Shown: one piece after another, positions 15,355-22,398 of the stretch | Layout of the letters: the number at the start of each line of letters is the position of its first letter | Numbering within the stretch: position 1 is the stretch's first letter | Source: Treponema_C sp050937815 | GTDB taxonomy: Bacteria; Spirochaetota; Spirochaetia; Treponematales; Treponemataceae | Assembly (NCBI RefSeq): GCF_050937815.1 | Contig: NZ_JACDIJ010000020.1 | Coordinates: forward strand, 1-22,638 | Length of the DNA stretch: 22,638 bases | Reading direction: 5' to 3' | Program-made: the position numbers and the translations under genes | The notes under the pieces: generated by a model | Databases searched by the model: none | Seen by the model: only the letters and a program-made list of their open reading frames with translations | Told to the model about the DNA's origin: nothing

Positions 15355-15990
15355 ATGAACACGGGAACATACGCACAAACACACGAAACGATTCTCAACA
15401 AGGGAAAAGAACTTTTTCTAAAGGAAGGTTTTGAGCGCGCCAATTTGCGGGAAATATGCAGACTTTCAGGCGTTACCACAGGCGGCTTTTACCGGCACTT
15501 TAAGGATAAGGCAGACCTTTTTTCCGCATTGGTGGAACCTGCCGTTCAGGGCTTGCAGGAGCAGTATTCCGCTTCCGAAAAACTGTGCTTCGGAGTGCTT
15601 GAAGAAGGCGGCATTGAAGACGTGTGGAAGGTATCGGCACAGGCCCTTGAAGATTTTGTCTCTTATATTTTTGATAATCTTGAAGCTTTTAAACTGGTTC
15701 TCTGTTGCGCCTCGGGTACAAAATATGCCGATTTTACCGATTGGATGGTAAAGCGTGAAATTAAAGATACCTATAAAACGTATGAGATTTTAGAAAAAAA
15801 AGGCGTTACCGTCCGCCGCCTTCCGGAAAAAGAATTGCACATGCTTACCCACGCCTATTTTTCCTGCATATTTGAAACCGTGCTGCACAACTTTTCAAAA
15901 AAAGCCGCCTTACAGTCAATGAAAACCCTCGCCGAATTTTTTTCCGCCGGCTGGAAGAAGGTTTTTGGGCCGGGGGATGGAGAAAAATAA
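15355..15990 (+). CDS. TetR/AcrR family transcriptional regulator
   Basis: The 211-residue protein begins with a TetR-type helix-turn-helix domain (about 10-56): ILNKGKELFLKEGFE, LREICRLSGVTTGGFYRHFKDKADLF. The rest is an all-helical ligand-binding and dimerisation domain too variable to name an inducer. Such repressors usually control an adjacent transporter. Here a two-gene ABC exporter lies 0.9 kb downstream, and the promoter of that operon shares a motif with this gene's promoter, so I infer it controls both. AGGCGG lies 5 nt before the ATG. Confidence 0.9.
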   Translation: MNTGTYAQTHETILNKGKELFLKEGFERANLREICRLSGVTTGGFYRHFKDKADLFSALVEPAVQGLQEQYSASEKLCFGVLEEGGIEDVWKVSAQALEDFVSYIFDNLEAFKLVLCCASGTKYADFTDWMVKREIKDTYKTYEILEKKGVTVRRLPEKELHMLTHAYFSCIFETVLHNFSKKAALQSMKTLAEFFSAGWKKVFGPGDGEK

Positions 15991-16030
15991 AGCTCTGTGT
16001 ATTGTTTTTGCAGCGAAGCTTTCCTTTTTA
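15989..16030. terminator. Possible bidirectional terminator
   Basis: AAAGCT (15989-15994) plus CTG pairs with CAG (16011-16013) and AGCTTT (16017-16022), followed by CCTTTTTA on the plus strand. It overlaps the tetR stop and sits between the convergent tetR and SnoaL-like genes. The stem is short and bulged. Confidence 0.35.
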
Positions 16031-16396
16031 TTCAATTGATTTTCCTATATGCATATCAAGACGCCATTGCGGAGCTTTGCCGTCATCGCCCCAATATTCA
16101 TCAAGTGAAATAATTTTACCGGCCTTTATTTTCATAAATGATGTTACATGAAAAAAAGCCGTTTTATCCTGCGAAAATACACGGACAACGGTAATTATCA
16201 AATCATCTTTTTCAACAACCTTTTCTATCATACCGTCCCAGTCTCCGGGATATTCACAATTTGCTTTAATGAATTCATCAACGGTAAATCTTTCATTGGT
16301 GTTATGCCAGTTTATATATGCTTCTTTGTGAAAAAACGGTTTAATTTTATCCGGTTGCTGCCGTAAAACCGCCTCCCAATATTTTTGTATATTCAT
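16028..16396 (-). CDS. NTF2/SnoaL-like protein
   Basis: The 122-residue protein looks like an NTF2/SnoaL fold domain: an N-terminal helix MNIQKYWEAVLRQQPDKI, a substrate-pocket helix-loop with FHKEAYINWH, then beta strands ending in ISLDEYWGDDG, a typical SnoaL-like C-terminal strand. The family includes small isomerases, hydrolases and plain ligand-binding proteins, so no reaction is assigned. I start at the ATG 16396, which fits the family N-terminus and has AAGGGG about 10 nt upstream; an in-frame ATG at 16444 would add 16 residues with no better ribosome site. A TATAAT (16443-16448 on this strand) could be its -10, but the -35 is weak. It is convergent with tetR. Confidence 0.75.
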   Translation of the reverse strand: MNIQKYWEAVLRQQPDKIKPFFHKEAYINWHNTNERFTVDEFIKANCEYPGDWDGMIEKVVEKDDLIITVVRVFSQDKTAFFHVTSFMKIKAGKIISLDEYWGDDGKAPQWRLDMHIGKSIE

Positions 16397-16480
16397 AACC
16401 CTATTACCCCTTCTGACGGAACTAATACAAAGATTATTTATCATTATAATGATTTTTGCAGGAAAAATCTTTATGCACTG

Positions 16481-16776
16481 TTATGCCTCAATAAGTTCAC
16501 GAATTGAATGCCGGCCGTTTTCCATTTGAGCTTTAGAATGTTCCAAAGCTTTTATAGGGAACCTCTAAAAACTTCAGCTTTTTAGAGGTTTACCTTAGAT
16601 TTAATTTGCGATGTTTTTAATAAGCCATTATCAAATAAAGACTTGTTAAAAACTCGTCGGGCATCTCTAAAAATCAAACAAGGTTTTTAGAGATGCCCTA
16701 TATTTTTTTCCGAGTAAAAAGAATCATCTTGAACAATTTCAAACGGAATCTTGCGTTGTATTAAAGCAATGCCTAA
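16481..16776 (-). pseudogene. DinJ/RelB-family antitoxin remnant, split by a MITE
   Basis: Two pieces of one reading frame survive on the minus strand. The upstream piece (16776 down to the element) reads LGIALIQRKIPFEIVQDD then SFYSEKN. The downstream piece (to the TAA at 16481-16483) reads KALEHSKAQMENGRHSI then RELIEA. Together they match the C-terminal half of DinJ/RelB antitoxins, with the typical IPFEI...FYS block. The N-terminal DNA-binding half is gone: a TAG precedes the Leu codon, and the sequence beyond is the ABC operon promoter. Between the pieces lies a 142-bp element flanked by TATA; joining across one TATA restores the frame exactly. No intact YafQ/RelE-type toxin follows. The gene is dead. 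Confidence 0.75.
16553..16702. mobile_element. 142-bp MITE-like element with TATA duplication
   Basis: The element (16557-16698) begins GGGAACCTCTAAAAAC and its other end, read inward on the opposite strand, begins GGGCATCTCTAAAAAC: a terminal inverted repeat with 14 of 16 matches. TATA flanks both sides (16553-16556 and 16699-16702); the duplicated target could be TATA or just TA. Each end is also a hairpin on its own: 16561-16571 pairs with 16579-16589, and 16659-16673 pairs with 16684-16698. It encodes no protein and so would need a transposase elsewhere. TA-target use would suggest an IS630/Tc1-type parent, while paired end hairpins recall IS200/IS605 derivatives; parentage is open. Confidence 0.75.
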
Positions 16777-16788
16777 CTACATCCCCTC

Positions 16789-16816
16789 TTGACTTTTTTC
16801 TTATTTTAGATAACAT
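16789..16816 (+). promoter_or_regulatory. Promoter of the ABC exporter operon
   Basis: TTGACT (16789-16794) and TAACAT (16811-16816) are separated by 16 nt. The start point would be near 16823, with a 50-nt leader before the ATG at 16873 and a GGAGG ribosome site. Confidence 0.5.
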
Positions 16817-16836
16817 TGTTAGCTAATAGCATTAGC
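16809..16836. promoter_or_regulatory. Candidate TetR operator in the ABC promoter, with adjacent palindromes
   Basis: Bases 16809-16823 match the tetR operator candidate at 12 of 15 positions and contain the perfect inverted repeat TAACA-T-TGTTA (16811-16821) over the -10 box. Directly after it is a second inverted repeat, GCTAAT-AGC-ATTAGC (16822-16836). A partial direct repeat of GTTAGCTAATAGC (16818-16830) recurs as GTCAGCTAATCGG (16852-16864), next to the ribosome site. Confidence 0.5.
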
Positions 16837-16872
16837 GTTTGGCGCTATCAAGTCAGCTAATCGGAGGTAAAA

Positions 16873-18609
16873 ATGGATAAGAAAAAAGAACAGCCGCTTT
16901 TAAGACTGCTTGAGCTTTCGGGAGAAAAAAAGCCGATGCTGTACAGCTCGGTGTTTTTGGCGGTTATTGCAGTGCTTGGCGGAATGGTGCCGTATTGGGC
17001 GGCGGGAAAAATCATCATCAAGTTGCTGCAAGGCATAAGCGGCATTGAGCATTATGCGCTTTTACTCGGTATTGCCGCGGCAGGCTGCATTATCCGCTCA
17101 TCGTTTTATGCGGCGGCTCTTTCGGTGTCGCACCGCGCAACTTTCAGCATTCTAAAAGACGTGCGAGGAAAAATCCTGTGTAAGCTGCCCCGTATGCCGC
17201 TCGGAACCGTAATCGACCGTTCAAGCGGCGAGTTAAAACAAATCATTGTGGATCAGGTGGAAACAATGGAACGCCCGCTCGCTCATCTTTTGCCCGAAAT
17301 GACTTCAAACCTTTTAGGCCCCTTGTGTATTTTTATCTACCTCTGCGTTTTGGATTGGCGTATGGCTCTCATCGCTCTGGTGTCGATTCCGGCGGGAATG
17401 CTGTTTTTAGGCTTTGTGATGAAAACCTATGCTGCACAATATGCGGGCTTTGTAAAAACAAACAGCAAAATGAACTCGGCAATCGTCGAATACATCGGCG
17501 GCATTGAAGTTATTAAAACCTTTAATCAGGGGGCGGCTTCTTATGCAAAGTTTTCGGACAGGGTTTTTGCCAATGCCGCCTATTGCTACAACTGGATGAA
17601 AAGCTGTCAGCTGCCCGTTTCACTTTCAAAGGTAATCGCTCCGACAACCTTTATCACCGTATTACCACTAGGCTGGCTTTTGTACACGAACGGCAGCTTG
17701 CCGATAGAAACCTTTATCATGTCAATCATTCTTTCGGCAGGTATTGCAGGCCCGCTTTTGGAAGCAATCAACTTTGCGGACACCCTTGCAAAGGTCGGAA
17801 CGACAGCAAGCCGTATCGACCTCATCTTACGCGGAGAAGAACAAATCCACAAAACGGAACCCGTCAAGTTCGGCGCAATGAACATTCAGCTTAAAAACGT
17901 TTCGTTCGGCTATCACGACGACTGCGAAATTATTCACGATGTAACTATGGAAATAAAAGAGCACAGCCTTAACGCCTTTGTCGGAGCGTCGGGAAGCGGC
18001 AAATCAACCATTGCAAAATTGATTGCAGGTTATTGGGACATTCCGAAAGGCAGTATCACCGTCGGCGCTCACGAGATACGGGACATCCCGCTTACGCAGC
18101 TTTACGATTCGGTTGCCTTTGTGTCGCAGGACAACTTTTTATTCAACGATACCGTTCTCGAAAATATTAGGATAGGAAATGTGCACGCCTCCGATGAAGA
18201 AGTGATTGAAGCGGCAAAACGCGCAGGCTGCCATGAAGCAATTCTCAAACTTGAAAAGGGCTATGACACGCTAGCGGGAAGCGGCGGCACGCATATTTCG
18301 GGCGGGGAACGCCAGCGCATTGCCATTGCCCGTGCTCTTTTAAAAAACGCACCCGTTATTATCTTGGACGAGGCGACCGCTTACATCGACCCTGAAAACG
18401 AAGCCTCCCTTCAAAAGTCGCTTTCACAATTAACGCAGGATAAAACCGTCATCGTTATTGCGCACCGCCTTTCGACCATAACCGAATCGGATTCTATTTT
18501 TCTTATCGAAGACGGCACCGTTGCGGCGCAGGGCAGACACGAAGAACTTTTGCAAAACAATGCGGCGTATCAGTCCATGTGGCACGCACACCTCGGAGCA
18601 AAGGAGTAA
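16873..18609 (+). CDS. ABC exporter half-transporter (TMD-NBD), subunit 1
   Basis: The 578-residue protein joins a six-helix membrane domain (about 20-310) to an ATPase domain (about 335-575). The nucleotide-binding motifs are complete: Walker A GASGSGKST (about 371-379), Q-loop VSQDNF, signature ISGGERQ (about 475), Walker B VIILDEAT and the switch histidine in IAHR. Half-transporters of this type pair as homo- or heterodimers and export drugs, lipids or peptides; members of the IrtAB/YbtPQ subgroup import siderophores despite the exporter fold, so direction is not certain. It is followed after 2 nt by a second half-transporter, which implies a heterodimer. GGAGG sits 5-6 nt before the ATG. 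Confidence 0.93.
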   Translation: MDKKKEQPLLRLLELSGEKKPMLYSSVFLAVIAVLGGMVPYWAAGKIIIKLLQGISGIEHYALLLGIAAAGCIIRSSFYAAALSVSHRATFSILKDVRGKILCKLPRMPLGTVIDRSSGELKQIIVDQVETMERPLAHLLPEMTSNLLGPLCIFIYLCVLDWRMALIALVSIPAGMLFLGFVMKTYAAQYAGFVKTNSKMNSAIVEYIGGIEVIKTFNQGAASYAKFSDRVFANAAYCYNWMKSCQLPVSLSKVIAPTTFITVLPLGWLLYTNGSLPIETFIMSIILSAGIAGPLLEAINFADTLAKVGTTASRIDLILRGEEQIHKTEPVKFGAMNIQLKNVSFGYHDDCEIIHDVTMEIKEHSLNAFVGASGSGKSTIAKLIAGYWDIPKGSITVGAHEIRDIPLTQLYDSVAFVSQDNFLFNDTVLENIRIGNVHASDEEVIEAAKRAGCHEAILKLEKGYDTLAGSGGTHISGGERQRIAIARALLKNAPVIILDEATAYIDPENEASLQKSLSQLTQDKTVIVIAHRLSTITESDSIFLIEDGTVAAQGRHEELLQNNAAYQSMWHAHLGAKE

Positions 18610-18611
18610 AT

Positions 18612-20363
18612 ATGTTAGATGCTTTAAAAAAGATATGGCAGTTTGCCGGAAAAGAAAAAGGGAATTTGAATAAGTCGATTGCCTTAGGCTTTGTGTTTGC
18701 CGTGTTCAATATGTTTCAAATTTCAGCCTTGTATTTTGTCATACGCGGTTCGGTTCACGCGCAGGCGGGAAAAGGATATGACGGCTCGGTAGTGTACACC
18801 GCTCTTATTTTTTTGGTTTTGAGCATTGCCGGAAGAACCCTCGTCAATTATTTTGCACAGCTTCAGCAAACACACGCAGGCTATTTTATGGTTGCGGACA
18901 AGCGTTCTTCAATCGGCAATAAACTTAAAACCGTACCGATGGGATATTTTACGCAAAACACCATCGGCAGCATTACGGGAATTACCACCACCGTTTTAGA
19001 CGAGGTTGAAACGACAGCCCCGATGGTGCTTGTAAATATGTTAAGCGGCTTTCTTAATGCAACAGTGTTTACGGCGGCAATCCTCATTTTTGAATGGAGA
19101 ACGGGATTGATTGTCGTACTCGGAACGCTCATCTATTTATTCATCACCTCGCTTATGGAAAAAAAGTCGCGCACCCTTGCGCCCAAACGGCAGGAAGCGC
19201 AAACCCGTCTTGTTGAGGCGGTGCTGGAACAGCTTCAGGGAATGCACATTGTAAAGGCGTTTAACGTAACGGGACGCGGAGATAAAAAAGTACGCTCCGC
19301 CCTTGAACATTCGTGCAATGCAAATCTGAACATCGAGCGTGCCTTTACGCCGTACACTATTCTACAAGGATTGGTGCTGCGTCTTTCCGGCTTGGCGATG
19401 ATATTCTGTTCGCTTTTGTTTTATTTTAATCGCTCAATGGAACTTATCGACGCCCTTATGCTCATCATCGTTTCGTTTATGGTCTTTGCTCAAATCGAAT
19501 CGGCAGGCAGTGCGCTTTCGATACTCCGCGTGGTGTCAAGCTCCATAGACGAAGCAAACAAAACGGACAGTATGCCGCAAATGGAAAACTCAGGCACGGC
19601 ACCGGCTCCCGAAACTCACGATATACGTTTTGAGCATGTCGATTTTGCGTATGGCGAGCGGCAGATTCTTAAAGACATTTGTGTAAGCTTTCCCGAAAAA
19701 ACGATGACCGCCATTGTCGGTCCGAATGGTTCGGGCAAGACGACGATGTGTAATCTTATCGCCCGTTTTTGGGATATAGAAAGGGGGCGCATTTTAATCG
19801 GCGGCAAGAACATAAAAGAGTACGGTTTGGAAACGCTTATGGAGCAAATCAGCATGGTGTTTCAAAATGTCTATCTTTTTGAGGACACAATCGAAAACAA
19901 CATCAAGTTCGGAAAACCCGAAGCCGGCCGCGAAGAAGTTATCGAAGCGGCAAAAAAAGCGGGTTGCCATGAATTTATCGAAGCCCTGCCAGCCGGCTAT
20001 GACACCATTATAGGCGAAGGAGGAGCGTCCTTATCCGGCGGAGAAAAACAGCGTCTTTCCATTGCCCGCGCTCTTTTGAAAAACGCACCCGTTATCATTT
20101 TTGACGAGGCGACCGCAAACATCGATCCTGAAAACGAAGCGTCCCTGCAAAAGGCGATTGAAGAGTTGACAAAGGACAAAACCGTCATAATGATTGCCCA
20201 CCGCCTTAAAACCGTCCGCAATGCAGACAACATCATTGTCCTTGACAATGGCTGCATCGTCCAACAAGGCACCCACACGGAATTGATACAAGAAGAGGGT
20301 ATATACAAAAACTTTATCCGCCTCCGCCAAGAATCGGCGCATTGGAAGTTGGTAAAAAATTGA
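18612..20363 (+). CDS. ABC exporter half-transporter (TMD-NBD), subunit 2
   Basis: The 583-residue partner subunit has a six-helix membrane domain (about 18-300) and a complete ATPase domain: Walker A GPNGSGKTT (about 369-377), Q-loop VFQNVY, signature LSGGEKQ (about 473), Walker B VIIFDEAT and IAHR. Both subunits of the pair keep the Walker B glutamate and a canonical signature, so both ATP sites look active, unlike many heterodimers with one degenerate site. I start at 18612 because GGAG lies just upstream at the end of subunit 1; an in-frame ATG at 18579 would overlap that gene by 31 nt with no ribosome site. Substrate unknown. The TetR gene upstream is the likely controller. Confidence 0.93.
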   Translation: MLDALKKIWQFAGKEKGNLNKSIALGFVFAVFNMFQISALYFVIRGSVHAQAGKGYDGSVVYTALIFLVLSIAGRTLVNYFAQLQQTHAGYFMVADKRSSIGNKLKTVPMGYFTQNTIGSITGITTTVLDEVETTAPMVLVNMLSGFLNATVFTAAILIFEWRTGLIVVLGTLIYLFITSLMEKKSRTLAPKRQEAQTRLVEAVLEQLQGMHIVKAFNVTGRGDKKVRSALEHSCNANLNIERAFTPYTILQGLVLRLSGLAMIFCSLLFYFNRSMELIDALMLIIVSFMVFAQIESAGSALSILRVVSSSIDEANKTDSMPQMENSGTAPAPETHDIRFEHVDFAYGERQILKDICVSFPEKTMTAIVGPNGSGKTTMCNLIARFWDIERGRILIGGKNIKEYGLETLMEQISMVFQNVYLFEDTIENNIKFGKPEAGREEVIEAAKKAGCHEFIEALPAGYDTIIGEGGASLSGGEKQRLSIARALLKNAPVIIFDEATANIDPENEASLQKAIEELTKDKTVIMIAHRLKTVRNADNIIVLDNGCIVQQGTHTELIQEEGIYKNFIRLRQESAHWKLVKN

Positions 20364-20480
20364 TAATTCCCGCTTTTCCTGCGTAACCGGCAAGGGTTTA
20401 ACCAAGGCAAAGCGCATGAGCGCCCTCGAGCCGATGTTTGAAACCGCACTTGAGTGTATATAAGGCTTATTTTTTATATC
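20364..20480. other. Gene-free gap with a short open frame
   Basis: After the subunit 2 stop, a different plus frame stays open to a TAA at 20461-20463 and could encode VTGKGLTKAKRM then SALEPMFETALECI. It looks protein-like but I recognise no family, and it has no ribosome site. It may be a scrap of a lost gene. No terminator is seen. Confidence 0.3.
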
Positions 20481-20516
20481 TTGACAGAACACTTTTCCGT
20501 ATATACAATAATGTAT
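20481..20516 (+). promoter_or_regulatory. Promoter and candidate operator of brnTA (leaderless)
   Basis: TTGACA (20481-20486) and TACAAT (20504-20509) are separated by 17 nt, so transcription should begin at about 20515-20516, on the ATG itself. The inverted repeat ATACA-ATAA-TGTAT (20503-20516) spans the -10 box and start codon, a good place for BrnA autorepression. No Shine-Dalgarno is present. Confidence 0.6.
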
Positions 20517-20823
20517 GCATAGAAATTGCTTTGAATGGGATATTACCAAAAATAAAAGCAATGAAAAAAAGCACGGAATTGCTTTCGAAGATGCTATTTT
20601 AATTTTTGAAGATCCGTATCTGCTTGAAAAATACGATTCAAAGCATTCGAACGATGAAGACCGCTTTTTAGCGCTCGGTTCTATTTACGGTATATTACTT
20701 GTTGCCGTTGCATATACCGATAGAAAAGGCAAAACACGAATTATATCGGCGCGGCGTGCAACAAAAACCGAACAGAGGCTGTATTATGATAAAATCAATG
20801 AGTATTACGGAAGCGAAGCATAA
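20515..20823 (+). CDS. brnT: BrnT family toxin (ribonuclease)
   Basis: The 102-residue protein matches BrnT from end to end: FEWDITKNKSNEKKHGI at the N-terminus, FEDAILIFEDP, a D-x-x-H stretch, EDRFLALG, and RIISARRATKTEQRLYY at the C-terminus. BrnT is a RelE-fold ribonuclease that blocks translation and is neutralised by BrnA. The ATG at 20515 is preferred over the ATG at 20511, which is in another frame. The strong promoter ends so close that the mRNA should lack a leader. brnA overlaps its 3' end. Confidence 0.92.
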   Translation: MHRNCFEWDITKNKSNEKKHGIAFEDAILIFEDPYLLEKYDSKHSNDEDRFLALGSIYGILLVAVAYTDRKGKTRIISARRATKTEQRLYYDKINEYYGSEA

Positions 20824-21070
20824 TTTGACAAAAGAAAAAATTGAAGCGCTGCAAGCTCTGAACAATAAACCTGTAGATACTTCCGATATTCCGGAATTAA
20901 CGGAAGCCGATTTTATGCACATGTATCGGCCCGTTAAAAAACCCTTATCAATAAGACTTGATGCCGACGTCATTTTATGGCTTAAGTCTTACGGAAAAGG
21001 ATATCAAAGCCGCATAAATGCTATTTTAAGGGAAGCTATGAATAGCGAGCAAAGAGAAACCGTTTTGTAA
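20786..21070 (+). CDS. brnA: BrnA family antitoxin
   Basis: The 94-residue protein has an N-terminal toxin-binding region (LTEADFMHMYRPVKKP) and a C-terminal ribbon-helix-helix-like DNA-binding domain (SIRLDADVILWLKSYGKGY then QSRINAILREAM), the BrnA order. BrnA binds BrnT as a tetrameric complex and represses the brnTA promoter. I start at 20786, where AGAGG lies 7 nt upstream. This overlaps brnT by 38 nt in another frame. A second Met four codons later is less well placed. Translation is probably coupled to brnT, which keeps toxin and antitoxin output linked. Confidence 0.9.
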   Translation: MIKSMSITEAKHNLTKEKIEALQALNNKPVDTSDIPELTEADFMHMYRPVKKPLSIRLDADVILWLKSYGKGYQSRINAILREAMNSEQRETVL

Positions 21071-21113
21071 TTCCGTTTGTACCACAGCATACGCTTTTCT
21101 TTTTTCAAAACAC

Positions 21114-21303
21114 ATTAAAAAAACGTTCCCAAAAAGTTTGTTTTTTTAGGAATTTTGTGTTACAATGTTTAAAAAGAAAACATCCTGTTTTCTTTTTAAC
21201 TTAAGTTTTGCTTCGCAAAACTTGTTACCTAAAGCTTTTCCGTACATCCGTGTACGGGTTGTAAAAGCTATGTGAAATAGTGAGCGGAACAGAAGGGCAA
21301 GTT
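21114..21303 (+). repeat. Rpn leader repeat, copy 1
   Basis: A segment of about 190 bp that recurs at 22215-22398. It holds a promoter (TTGTTT 21138-21143, TACAAT 21161-21166, 17-nt spacing). Hairpin 1 pairs 21169-21181 with 21187-21199 (13 bp). Hairpin 2 is GTTTTGC-TTC-GCAAAAC (21205-21221). Hairpin 3 is CCGTACA-TCCG-TGTACGG (about 21240-21257), inside an outer stem AGCTTTT/AAAAGCT. It ends at the rpn ribosome site, so it is the rpn 5' leader. Confidence 0.8.
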
Positions 21304-22158
21304 ATGAGTACTGCAAACAGAAAGTACAAAGATTCTGTCTTTGTCGACCTTTTCAGCGAAGACGAAAAGGCGAAAGAAAACTTTTTATCGCTCTATAACG
21401 CCTTGCACGGAACGAATCTACAGCTTTCTTGTCCTGTAGAAAACATAAGGCTTGATAACGTAATGTATATGAACATAATCAATGATGTTTCCTGCCTTGT
21501 GGACAATAAAATTATAGTACTTGCAGAACATCAATCCACCATAAACGAGAACATGCCTTTACGGTTTTTAGAATACATAGCAAGGCTGTATGAAAAAATT
21601 CAAGCTCCGACCGACAGGTATCTAAGAAAGCTGTCAAAAATACCCACACCCGAATTTTATGTTTTCTACAACGGTACGGATGATTATCCTGAAAGTACGA
21701 TTCTGAAACTCTCCGATGCCTTTATAGTAAAACCCGACTGTCTGCCTTTGGAGCTTTCGGTAAAGGTATTTAACATAAACAAGAATAAGGGAGCGGAAGT
21801 ACTAAGCCGATGTAAAACACTGGAGGACTACAGTTTATTTGTTGAGGAAGTACGAAAACAAACGCAGCTTGACAGTGAAAACGGATTTACCAATGCGGTA
21901 AAAATATGCATAGAAAAGGGAATCTTACAAGAATACCTAATGAGAAAATCACGGGAGGTAATCAACATGTTAATAGCAGAATACGACTACGATACAGACA
22001 TAGCGGTACAAAGGGCCGAAGAACGTGAGATCGCCTTTGCCGACGGCTCATACCAAACCAAACTTGAAACGGCAAAGTTGATGAAAGGTATGAATTACCC
22101 GATTAGCGATATTTGCACAATATCGGGCTTAAACAAAGAAGAAATTGAGGCTTTATAA
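21304..22158 (+). CDS. Rpn-family recombination-promoting nuclease / putative transposase
   Basis: The 284-residue protein belongs to the Rpn (YhgA-like, PD-(D/E)XK) family. It opens with NRKYKDSVFVDLFS, and the nuclease core shows Asp61 in INDVSCLV, then Glu75 and Gln77 in VLAEHQSTINENMPLR, the family's D...ExQ active site. The C-terminus (about 255-284) is a short helix-turn-helix-like MKGMNYPISDI then CTISGLNKEEIEAL, common in these proteins. Rpn proteins in E. coli are DNA endonucleases that promote RecA-independent recombination and often occur in many copies. I start at the ATG 21304 (AAGGG 6 nt upstream) rather than the GTG at 21280. It looks intact. Confidence 0.88.
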   Translation: MSTANRKYKDSVFVDLFSEDEKAKENFLSLYNALHGTNLQLSCPVENIRLDNVMYMNIINDVSCLVDNKIIVLAEHQSTINENMPLRFLEYIARLYEKIQAPTDRYLRKLSKIPTPEFYVFYNGTDDYPESTILKLSDAFIVKPDCLPLELSVKVFNINKNKGAEVLSRCKTLEDYSLFVEEVRKQTQLDSENGFTNAVKICIEKGILQEYLMRKSREVINMLIAEYDYDTDIAVQRAEEREIAFADGSYQTKLETAKLMKGMNYPISDICTISGLNKEEIEAL

Positions 22159-22160
22159 GA

Positions 22161-22205
22161 ATCAATATGTTAATAGCCGAAAAACATGAAATCGCCTTTG
22201 TCTAA
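22161..22205 (+). pseudogene. Scrap of a second rpn copy
   Basis: Just after the rpn stop, this stretch reads INMLIAE then KHEIAFV and stops. It copies two parts of the neighbouring gene that lie about 50 nt apart there (INMLIAE near 21961 and EIAFAD near 22027), with the part between removed. It is a deletion relic of another rpn copy, with no start signals of its own. Confidence 0.6.
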
Positions 22206-22214
22206 TTGCCAATT

Positions 22215-22398
22215 ATTAAAAACTTCCCCAAAAAGTTTGTTTTTTTAGAAGAAATCGGATATAATGTTTAAAAAGGGAACGTCCTGTTCCCTTTTTAACT
22301 TAAGTTTTGCTTCGCAAAACTCATTACCTAAAGCTTTTCCGTACATCCGTGTACGGGTCGGAAAGCGTATGGAAAACGGTGAACCGGACGGGAACATG
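22215..22398 (+). repeat. Rpn leader repeat, copy 2 (orphan)
   Basis: The second copy of the rpn leader. The promoter is kept and stronger (TTGTTT 22237-22242, TATAAT 22260-22265, again 17 nt). Hairpin 1 pairs 22268-22280 with 22286-22298 and differs from copy 1 by two A-to-G changes matched by two T-to-C changes on the other arm. Hairpin 2 (22304-22320) and the CCGTACA/TGTACGG hairpin are unchanged. No rpn gene follows, so any transcript is non-coding. Confidence 0.78.

Noticed and set aside
18579..18611. Upstream in-frame ATG for ABC subunit 2
   Set aside because: It lies in the coding region of subunit 1 with no ribosome site, whereas GGAG precedes the ATG at 18612.
20031..20561. A 176-codon minus-strand frame from subunit 2 into the brnT promoter
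   Set aside because: It overlaps the ABC ATPase motifs antisense and the brnT promoter, shows no recognisable domain, and has no ribosome site.
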